Below, one piece after another: positions 57,269 to 64,000 of a stretch of DNA of 64,000 nucleotides (its first letter is position 1; the number at the start of each line of letters is the position of its first letter). The notes beneath the pieces are model-generated. The model searched no databases, had not been told where the DNA came from, and saw only the letters and a program-made list of their open reading frames with translations. This stretch comes from Micromonospora lutea (GTDB lineage: Bacteria; Actinomycetota; Actinomycetes; Mycobacteriales; Micromonosporaceae). A program made the position numbers and the translations under genes. The DNA lies in NCBI RefSeq assembly GCF_016863535.1, contig NZ_BOPB01000009.1, positions 515,973 through 579,972 on the forward strand, written 5' to 3'.

Positions 57269-60200
57269 GTGGATCCTCGACAGGTACGACGCTTGGCGGA
57301 ACGCTCCGCCAACTTCGGCTTCTTGAAAGATCATCCGTTGCTGGTCTGGTACGGCGCGGGTGCCGAACTGCTGGTTTACGTCGACGCGCAGGCGGCGATG
57401 TTCAAGATCCGTGCCTTCGGCGACGAACTGGCCAAAGACCTGCTGCGCCGCACAGGTCAGCGGCCCCGCAGCGACTTCTTCCACCGCGTGGAGGCGTTAC
57501 AAGCCGATGGCACCCTGACCCGGGAGATACACCAGGCATTCCACAGCCTGCGGGACCAGGGCAACAAGGCGGTGCACGATCACCTCGCCGAGGTGCGGGC
57601 TGCACTGGAGATGCTGCGTACCGGTTTTGAACTGGGCCTGTGGTTCCACCGTGCGTTGACCGGGGACCGCTCGCCGATCGGGTTCGTCCCGCCGACGCCG
57701 CCGCCCCGGCAGGTGGCGCAGAGTGTCGCCGACGCCCTCCAGGCCGAGCTGGCCCGCTACCAACGGGAACTGGCCGAGACCAAGCTGCTCCTGGCCGGTA
57801 AGCCATCGGTCGCTGCGGCGCAAGCCGAAGCAGAGCTGGACGCCGACCGGGCGATCCGTCGGGCGGCTGCCCACCGCGACGAGGCCGCCGCGCTGGTGAC
57901 GAGCCTGGCATCGGAGGCCCGCGCGACCCAGGAGGCACTCGACGCCTCGGTCACCCGCAAGGTGTCGGCCGCGAAGCGCGAGGAGTTCATCGCCCGCGCC
58001 CGGCGCGCATCGCAGGAACCGCTCAATGAGATGCAGACCCGGGAGGAAATCGATCGGCAGCTCACCGCCGCCGGCTGGCAGGTCCAGGACGAAAGCCAGA
58101 TCAACCTGTACGCGGCAACTGGCGTCGCCGTCCGTGAGGTCACCCTGGCCACCGGGCGGGCCGACTACCTGCTCTACGTCGACCGGCTACTGGTGGGCGT
58201 GATCGAAGCCAAGCGCGAGGGCACCGCCCCGCGTGGCGTGGAGGCGCAGCTCGACCGCTACCAGCGCGGGCTCACCGCCGAGCAGCGGCTGTCCGCCTGG
58301 AAGCGGGACGCGCCCCTGCCGTTCGGCTATGTGGCCACCGGCACCGAGACGGCCTTCGTGAACCGGCTCGACCCGTTCCCGCGTACCCGTGAGATCTTCG
58401 CCTTCCACCGGCCGGAGACCTTCGCGCGCTGGATGCGGGAGGCGGACGACGACTCGGACGCACCGACGTTGCGGGCACGGTTGCGCCGGATGCCGACGCT
58501 GGACCCGCTCGGCCTGCGGCCGGCACAGGTGGACGCGATCACCGGGCTGGAACGCTCCCTGGCCAGCGACCGCCCCCGTTCACTGATCCAGATGGCGACG
58601 GGGGCCGGCAAAACCTTCACCGCGGTCACCAGCAGCTACCGGCTGCTCAAGCACGCCCGCGCCAACCGGATCCTGTTCCTGGTCGACCGCAACAACCTGG
58701 GTAAGCAGACCCTCCAGGAGTACACGGGCTATCAGACCCCGGACGACGGCCGGAAGTTCACCGAGCTGTACAACGTGGACCGCCTTTCGGGCGCCGGCAT
58801 GCTCGGCTCCTCCAATGTGGTGATCTCCACGATCCAGCGGCTCTACGCCGCGCTGCGCGGCGACGACCTGCCCGACCCGGACACCGACGACCGTGCCTAC
58901 GACGACTACGACCTGGACGCGCCCGCCGAGGTCAGCTACAACCCGGGCATCCCGCCGGAAACCTTCGACCTGATCGTGGTGGACGAGTGTCACCGGTCGA
59001 TCTACGGCAAGTGGCGCGGGGTGATCGAGTACTTCGACGCCTTCGTTGTCGGCCTGACCGCCACCCCGGTCAAGCAGACCCTCGGCTTCTTCCAGCAGAA
59101 CCTCGTCTCCGAGTACACCTACGAGCAGGCGGTCGCCGACGGGGTCAACGTCGGGTTCGACGTCTACCGGATCAGGACCCGGATCACCGAGGAGGGCGAG
59201 AAGATCGAGGCGCGCACGGTGGTCCCGCTGCGTGACCGCCGCACCCGTGCCGAGCGCTACCAGGAGCTTGAGGACGACTTCACGTACGCCGGCAACCAGG
59301 TCGGCCGTTCAGTGATCTCCAAGGGGCAGCTCAAGCTGGTGCTGGAAACTTTCCGCGACAAGCTGTACGACGAGATCTTCCCGGGGCGCACCACCGTGCC
59401 GAAAACGCTGATTTTCGCCCGCGACGACAACCACGCCGAGGAGATCGTCACCATGGTCCGGGCGGTCTTCGGCCGGGGCAACGACTTCGCCACGAAGATC
59501 ACGTACGCCTCACGCAAGGACGGCGACAACCCGGACACCCTCATTCAGGCGTTCCGCAACAGCCCCGAGCTGCGCATCGCGGTGACCGTCGACATGATCG
59601 CCACCGGCACCGACGTACGCCCCCTGGAATGTGTCTTCTTCCTCCGGCCGGTGCGCAGCGCCACCTACTTCGAGCAGATGAAAGGTCGGGGCGCCCGCAC
59701 CATCGACCCGGCCGAGTTCCAGTCGGTAACCCCGGACGCCGAGGTCAAGGACCGGTTCGTCATCGTCGACGCGGTCGGCGTCACCGAGGCGGAGCTGGAC
59801 GAGGCGGTGCCGCTGCACCGGCACACCGAGAAGCAGATCTCGCTGCGGGACCTGCTGCGCAAGGCCGGCACGCTCACCGCAGACCCCGACGAGGTCGCCA
59901 CCCTGGCCGCCCGGCTGGCCCGGCTCGACCGGCAGCTCACCGACGACGAACGCGACGAGCTGGCCGACCTGGCCGGCCAACCGCTGCGCGGCATCGTTGG
60001 TGGCCTGGTCAAGGCGGTCTCCCCGGAGCAGCTCAACCCGGCGAAGGAGACCGGCCCGGCAGCCGTACGCGAGCTGCTGGCCGAGGCGCTGCGCCCGCTC
60101 GCCGCGAACCCGCCGCTGCGGGAGCGGATCCTGGAGATCCGGCGAGCGCACGACATCACCATCGACGAGGTCAACGCTGACACGCTTCTCTCGGCGCGGG

Positions 60201-60757
60201 GCGTGCCGCCGGAGGAACGGGCCCAGGTCACCGTCAAGAGCTGGCACGACTACCTCGAAGAGCACCGCGACGAGATCACCGCGTTGCAGGTCTTCTACGA
60301 GGGTCGCGGCCGGATCGGGTACGCCGAACTCAACGAACTGGCCCGCCGCATCGCCCGCCCACCGCAGGCGTGGACCCCGGAGACCCTCTGGAAGGCGTAC
60401 GTCCTGCTGGGTCGCGCCGCCGAGGTCCCCGGCGAACGAACCGTCACCGACCTGGTCAGCCTCATCCGGTACGAGCTGGGCATCGACACCGAGCTGCGGC
60501 CGTACCGCAGCCTGGTGGAGGAGCGCTTCCGTGGGTGGCTGCTCCGGCAGGAACAGGCGGGCGCTACCTTCACTGCCGATCAGGTCTGGTGGCTGGAGAG
60601 GATCAAGGACGTGATAGCGGTCAGCGTGGAGATCAGCCCCGACGACCTCGACACCGCCCCCTTCACCGAACGCGGCGGCATCGACGGCTACGCCGGCACC
60701 TTCGGCGACCGCGCCGAACCCCTCCTCACCGAACTCAACCAGGAGCTAACCGCGTGA
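57269..60757 (+). CDS. hsdR: Type I restriction enzyme, restriction subunit HsdR
   Basis: A 1162-residue motor/nuclease subunit that translocates and cuts DNA. The N-terminus is a DUF4145-like helical region. The PD-(D/E)xK nuclease motif is in RADYLLYVDRLLVGVIEAK (about residue 310). Helicase motif I is MATGAGKTFTAV (about 441), the DEAD-like motif is VVDECHRSIYGKWRG (about 571), and TATPVKQT (motif III) follows. The C-terminal third is an EcoEI-type extension. GTG start. Its stop overlaps hsdS by four bases (GTGA), so the two are coupled. Confidence 0.95.
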   Translation: MDPRQVRRLAERSANFGFLKDHPLLVWYGAGAELLVYVDAQAAMFKIRAFGDELAKDLLRRTGQRPRSDFFHRVEALQADGTLTREIHQAFHSLRDQGNKAVHDHLAEVRAALEMLRTGFELGLWFHRALTGDRSPIGFVPPTPPPRQVAQSVADALQAELARYQRELAETKLLLAGKPSVAAAQAEAELDADRAIRRAAAHRDEAAALVTSLASEARATQEALDASVTRKVSAAKREEFIARARRASQEPLNEMQTREEIDRQLTAAGWQVQDESQINLYAATGVAVREVTLATGRADYLLYVDRLLVGVIEAKREGTAPRGVEAQLDRYQRGLTAEQRLSAWKRDAPLPFGYVATGTETAFVNRLDPFPRTREIFAFHRPETFARWMREADDDSDAPTLRARLRRMPTLDPLGLRPAQVDAITGLERSLASDRPRSLIQMATGAGKTFTAVTSSYRLLKHARANRILFLVDRNNLGKQTLQEYTGYQTPDDGRKFTELYNVDRLSGAGMLGSSNVVISTIQRLYAALRGDDLPDPDTDDRAYDDYDLDAPAEVSYNPGIPPETFDLIVVDECHRSIYGKWRGVIEYFDAFVVGLTATPVKQTLGFFQQNLVSEYTYEQAVADGVNVGFDVYRIRTRITEEGEKIEARTVVPLRDRRTRAERYQELEDDFTYAGNQVGRSVISKGQLKLVLETFRDKLYDEIFPGRTTVPKTLIFARDDNHAEEIVTMVRAVFGRGNDFATKITYASRKDGDNPDTLIQAFRNSPELRIAVTVDMIATGTDVRPLECVFFLRPVRSATYFEQMKGRGARTIDPAEFQSVTPDAEVKDRFVIVDAVGVTEAELDEAVPLHRHTEKQISLRDLLRKAGTLTADPDEVATLAARLARLDRQLTDDERDELADLAGQPLRGIVGGLVKAVSPEQLNPAKETGPAAVRELLAEALRPLAANPPLRERILEIRRAHDITIDEVNADTLLSARGVPPEERAQVTVKSWHDYLEEHRDEITALQVFYEGRGRIGYAELNELARRIARPPQAWTPETLWKAYVLLGRAAEVPGERTVTDLVSLIRYELGIDTELRPYRSLVEERFRGWLLRQEQAGATFTADQVWWLERIKDVIAVSVEISPDDLDTAPFTERGGIDGYAGTFGDRAEPLLTELNQELTA

Positions 60758-62283
60758 CCCTGCCCTTCACGATTCCCGATTCCTGGCAATGGGTCACATT
60801 GGGTGATGTAGTAAGCCGCGTGGAGGCGGGTAAGTCCTTCACCTGCCAGCCTCGGCCCGCCCGCGACGACGAGTGGGGCGTCGTCAAGGTCAGCGCTATG
60901 ACCTGGGGCGAGTTTCGGCAGGAGGAGAACAAGGCTGTACCGCCAGATCGCGACGTCGATCCCCGGTACGAAATCCGTCCGGGCGACATCCTCGTCAGCC
61001 GGGCTAACACTGAACAGTACGTGGGTGCGCCCGTGTTGGTCAGAGAATGTCGGCCCAAGCTCCTTCTCAGCGACAAGAGCCTACGCCTCGTGCCTGCCGC
61101 AGGGATCGATCGCGGATGGTTGCTGAGCGCCCTCGCGTCGCCGTTTGTCAGACGGCAGATATCGGCTCGCGCCAGTGGACAGCAGGACTCCATGCGAAAC
61201 ATCTCGCAAGCGGCCTTGCTCGCCATCGACCTACCTGTGCCGCCGCTCGCCGAGCAACGCCGCATCGTCGCCGTGCTGGAACGAAATATGGTAGGGCTGG
61301 AGCGAGGGTTGGCGGGGCTGGCGGACGCTGCGGAGAAGGCACGAACTCTTGACCAACTTCTACGTGGCCGAACCGTGGGTGGTGGAGGACAACTATCGGT
61401 CGCTGCCGAGACTATCCCCCTGCTTCCGCTGGAATCGGAAGCAGAGGACAGCGGAGGAGAACCGACAGATGATCCCGTTAAAGTTCGAGGCTATGTCCTG
61501 CCCAAGGGTTGGTCGCTGGCATGTTTGAGGTCGCTGTGTTACGACTGGGGGTATGGTACATCCACAAAGTGTGCTTACGATGCCTCCGGGGTTCCTGTCC
61601 TGCGCATACCCAACGTGCAGAACGGGGAGATCAGTCTCGCGGACATCAAGTATGCAATCGATGCTTCGCAAGACCTGAGCGGGTATTTTCTTGGGCCGGG
61701 TGATTTGCTTTTCGTGAGGACGAATGGGAGTCGGCAACTCATCGGGCGTGTTGCTGTGGCGCGGAAGGCGATGTCGGTCGCGTTTGCTTCCTATCTCATT
61801 CGCTTTCGACTAAAACCGGGGGTGGTAGACCCGGACTGGGTTGCGCTTGTCGTGTCTAGCCCGGCATGGCGGCAGCACCTCGAAAAGGCGGCAGCCTCGT
61901 CGGCTGGTCAGTACAACCTCAATTCCAAGACGCTTGCTCGTTTGCCGATTCCTCTACCCACGATGGACGAACAGCGAGCCTTGGTGTCCCAAATGTCAAC
62001 TGCTGTGACCCTGATTGACGGCGTGTTGAATGAGTTGACGACGGCCAAACGCAGGGCCGAAACTCTGCGAGCTTCGCTGCTGACGGAGGCGTTTGCGGGG
62101 CGGTTGGTGGCGCAGGATCCGAGCGATGAGCCGGCATCGGAGTTGTTGGCGCGGATCCGGGCCGAGCGTGAGGCCGCGTTGCCGAAGCAGAAGGCGCGCT
62201 CTCGGCGTACCAAGAAGGAATTGCCGGCACCGCCGACGAGGGTGACCGGCGGCGACTACCAGCAGGAGGCGCTGCCACTGTGA
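60754..62283 (+). CDS. hsdS: Type I restriction-modification specificity subunit HsdS
   Basis: A 509-residue subunit that recognises the target sequence for both methylation and cutting. It has two target-recognition domains: the first begins IPDSWQWVTLGDVV, the second begins VLPKGWSLACLRSL (about residue 250). Conserved helices PPLAEQRRIVAVLE and PTMDEQRALVSQMS separate and end them. Bases ~61380-62050, the second recognition domain, have noticeably lower GC and rarer codons than the flanks, a common mark of domain swapping. The start overlaps the hsdR stop. A longer in-frame ORF begins inside hsdR and is not real. Confidence 0.93.
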   Translation: MTLPFTIPDSWQWVTLGDVVSRVEAGKSFTCQPRPARDDEWGVVKVSAMTWGEFRQEENKAVPPDRDVDPRYEIRPGDILVSRANTEQYVGAPVLVRECRPKLLLSDKSLRLVPAAGIDRGWLLSALASPFVRRQISARASGQQDSMRNISQAALLAIDLPVPPLAEQRRIVAVLERNMVGLERGLAGLADAAEKARTLDQLLRGRTVGGGGQLSVAAETIPLLPLESEAEDSGGEPTDDPVKVRGYVLPKGWSLACLRSLCYDWGYGTSTKCAYDASGVPVLRIPNVQNGEISLADIKYAIDASQDLSGYFLGPGDLLFVRTNGSRQLIGRVAVARKAMSVAFASYLIRFRLKPGVVDPDWVALVVSSPAWRQHLEKAAASSAGQYNLNSKTLARLPIPLPTMDEQRALVSQMSTAVTLIDGVLNELTTAKRRAETLRASLLTEAFAGRLVAQDPSDEPASELLARIRAEREAALPKQKARSRRTKKELPAPPTRVTGGDYQQEALPL

Positions 62284-62335
62284 GCGCGAGGAGTGAGCGG
62301 AGCGAGCCCCGCAGCCGCGAACGGAGGATGGTTCG
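62284..62335. repeat. GAGCGGAGCGAGC-rich spacer, copy 3 of dispersed repeat
   Basis: The 52-base gap between hsdS and hsdM has GAGTGAGCGGAGCGAGC and GAACGGAGGATGGTTCG, resembling the repeats near 25933 and 34700. AACGGAGG may also be the hsdM ribosome site. Confidence 0.35.
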
Positions 62336-63877
62336 GTGAGCACTGTGGATTCGCGCCGGCTGGTGCAGAAGCTCTGGAACTACTGTGACGTGCTGCGTGA
62401 CGATGGGGTTTCCACGATCGACTATGTGGAGCAGTTGACGTTCCTGCTGTTTCTGAAGATGGCGCACGAGCGGGCCAACCGGTCGCTGCGGCCGGAGCAG
62501 ATCGTGCCGGAGGAGTTGAGTTGGCAGACGCTGCTCGACGCCGACGGGGATGCGTTGGAGGTGCAGTACCGGCACATCCTGGAAGGGCTCGCCAAGGAGG
62601 GCGGCACCCTCGGCACCATTTTCCGCAAGGCGCAGAACAAGATCCAGGACCCGGCGAAGCTCAAGCGGCTCATCGTCGACCTGATCGACAAGGAGCAGTG
62701 GTCCAGCGCCGGCGTCGACGTCAAGGGTGACGCGTACGAGGAGTTGCTGGCCCGGGGCGCGGAGGACACCAAGTCGGGGGCGGGGCAGTACTTCACGCCT
62801 CGCGCGCTTACCGCCGCGATGGTGGACTGTGTCCTGCCGACCCCGGACGACACGATCACCGACCCGGCCTGCGGCACCGGTGGCTTCCTGCTCGCCGCGT
62901 TCGACCACATCCAGCGGCACCACGGCGCGAGCCTGACCCCCGACCAGCGTCGTCGGCTCGGCAACGGCGCCATCACCGGCACCGAGCTGGTCGACGGCAC
63001 CGCGCGGCTCGCCGCGATGAACATGCTGCTGCACGGCATCGGCACCCCCGGCGGCGACTCACTCATCACCGTCGGTGACGCGCTGGGCAAGCCGCCGTCA
63101 CAGCGGTACAGCCTGGTGCTGGCCAACCCGCCGTTCGGGCGTAGCTCCACGATCCGATCGGTGACCGAGAGTGGGCGGGCTTCCAGGGAGGACCGGGAGA
63201 TCGAACGCCCCGACTTCTGGGCGGCGACCGCCAACAAGCAGCTCAACTTTGTCCAGCACATCGCCTCGTTGCTGGAGATCGACGGCCGGGCCGCCGTCGT
63301 CCTGCCGGACAACGTGCTCTTCGAAGGCGGTGCGGGGGAGACCATCCGCCGCCGGCTGCTCAAGCAGTACGACCTGCACACCCTGCTGCGCCTCCCCACC
63401 GGCATCTTCTACGCCGGTGGCGTCAAGGCCAACGTGCTCTTCTTCGAGCGCAAGCGGGCCCGCGAGGAACCCTGGACCCAAAACCTCTGGGTGTACGACT
63501 TCCGTACCAACCAGCACTTCACGCTCAAGCAGAACCCGCTGCGCCGCGAACACCTCCAGGACTTCGTGGAGTGTTACCTGCCCGGCAAGGACCGCTCGGA
63601 GCGGGTGGAGACCGCACGCTTCAAGTCCTTCACCTACGAGGAGTTGATGGCCCGGGACAAGGTGAACCTGGACATCACCTGGCTGCGCGACGCCTCCCTG
63701 GAAGACGCCGACGCGCTGTTGCCACCCGAGGTGATCGCCCAGGAGATCGTGGAGGACCTCCAGGCGGCGCTACGCGAGTTCGCCGCCATCGCCGACGCGC
63801 TATCGTCCCGCACCGAGCTTGCGCAAACGCCTGCGGAAACACCGGCCGAAGAGGCGGTGCCCATTTCACCGCTGTAG
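62336..63877 (+). CDS. hsdM: Type I restriction-modification methyltransferase subunit HsdM
   Basis: A 513-residue N6-adenine methyltransferase that modifies DNA with S-adenosylmethionine. The N-terminal helical domain (VQKLWNYCDVLRDDG ... VEQLTFLLFLKMAHE) is typical of HsdM. The AdoMet motif is DPACGTGGFLLAAFDH (about 178-193) and the catalytic motif IV is LANPPFGRSS (about 262), where NPPF marks N6-adenine enzymes. The GTG start follows GGAGG. Its stop overlaps the end of the convergent partial gene by 12 bases. Confidence 0.96.
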   Translation: MSTVDSRRLVQKLWNYCDVLRDDGVSTIDYVEQLTFLLFLKMAHERANRSLRPEQIVPEELSWQTLLDADGDALEVQYRHILEGLAKEGGTLGTIFRKAQNKIQDPAKLKRLIVDLIDKEQWSSAGVDVKGDAYEELLARGAEDTKSGAGQYFTPRALTAAMVDCVLPTPDDTITDPACGTGGFLLAAFDHIQRHHGASLTPDQRRRLGNGAITGTELVDGTARLAAMNMLLHGIGTPGGDSLITVGDALGKPPSQRYSLVLANPPFGRSSTIRSVTESGRASREDREIERPDFWAATANKQLNFVQHIASLLEIDGRAAVVLPDNVLFEGGAGETIRRRLLKQYDLHTLLRLPTGIFYAGGVKANVLFFERKRAREEPWTQNLWVYDFRTNQHFTLKQNPLRREHLQDFVECYLPGKDRSERVETARFKSFTYEELMARDKVNLDITWLRDASLEDADALLPPEVIAQEIVEDLQAALREFAAIADALSSRTELAQTPAETPAEEAVPISPL

Positions 63878-64000
63878 TGCGGCGACAAGCTCGCCGACTG
63901 AGGTGGAGGGGTTTCCGTCCGGTGGTGGATCGAGCCGCGCCGCCCGCCGGCACGCGTCGCTGACGCCGCTGCGGAAGTTGCCGAAGTCGAGCAGGGTCTT
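63866..64000 (-). CDS. C-terminal end of a minus-strand gene leaving the window
   Basis: Reading the minus strand from 64000, one frame stays open for 44 codons to a TGA at 63866-63868. It reads KTLLDFGNFRSGVSDACRRA and ends ...STSVGELVAALQR. The sequence looks like a genuine C-terminus, and the stop overlaps the hsdM end by 12 bases tail to tail. It may belong to a defence-island gene, but only ~44 residues are visible and no function can be given. Confidence 0.45.
   Translation of the reverse strand, partial: KTLLDFGNFRSGVSDACRRAARLDPPPDGNPSTSVGELVAALQR

Noticed and set aside
60370..60753. 128-codon in-frame 5' extension of hsdS
   Set aside because: It lies wholly inside hsdR in another frame, has strong composition bias (Arg/Pro-rich) and lacks hsdS features. 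The overlap start GTGA at 60754 is the natural one.

Overview
This window comes from a high-GC actinobacterium. Gene order, heavy use of GTG starts, leaderless-type promoters and the dispersed repeats at about 25930, 34700 and 50314 suggest Micromonosporaceae (Micromonospora or Salinispora-like); that assignment is inference from memory, not a database match. About 85-90% of the sequence is coding and no rRNA, tRNA, CRISPR array or insertion sequence was seen.

Region by region. (1) 1-9330: the 3' end of ftsZ followed by the division cluster yggS (ylmE), sepF, yggT (ylmG) and divIVA/wag31, then small conserved genes, a DksA-like zinc-finger gene with a structured leader, lspA, an RluA-type pseudouridine synthase, a proline-rich membrane protein and a MinD-like ATPase with an altered P-loop. 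(2) 9392-17928: a DUF2567 membrane protein, a Lon-substrate-binding-domain protein, and a histidine operon hisD-hisC-hisB-(small membrane protein)-hisH-(small membrane protein)-priA-(oxidoreductase)-hisF. (3) 17991-33271: accessory metabolism and transport: a MocR-type regulator divergent from a YczE-type membrane protein, LtrA, acyl-CoA synthetase, a class I terpene synthase, a TIGR03085 protein, a heterodimeric ABC exporter, an iron-box-controlled DUF2470 protein, and an ABC-2 exporter with TetR and MerR regulators. (4) 33404-41814: a nucleotidyltransferase-HisI fusion, trpE, a Trp-linked membrane protein, trpC, trpB, trpA and lgt. PriA of region 2 probably supplies the TrpF step. (5) 41829-50304: an FAD monooxygenase, a GNAT acetyltransferase and the two glutamate synthase genes gltB-gltD. 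(6) 50314-55911: a palindromic repeat, a secreted SGNH esterase, and a cassette made of an FtsK/EccC-like ATPase, a membrane protein, a small helical protein and an unknown protein. (7) 55957-64000: a J-domain protein with a long Arg/Glu helix next to a complete type I restriction-modification operon in the order hsdR-hsdS-hsdM, then the end of an unknown minus-strand gene that leaves the window.

The most unusual items are the FtsK-like cassette (three tandem ATPase-like domains, only the middle with an intact P-loop, beside a WXG100-sized helical protein), the nucleotidyltransferase-HisI fusion, the J-domain protein beside the restriction operon, the cryptic terpene synthase, and several well-formed operator candidates (iron box at 29815, 36-bp palindrome at 32784, helically phased GCCAAT repeats at 19235-19292, and a possible attenuator at 4415-4550).
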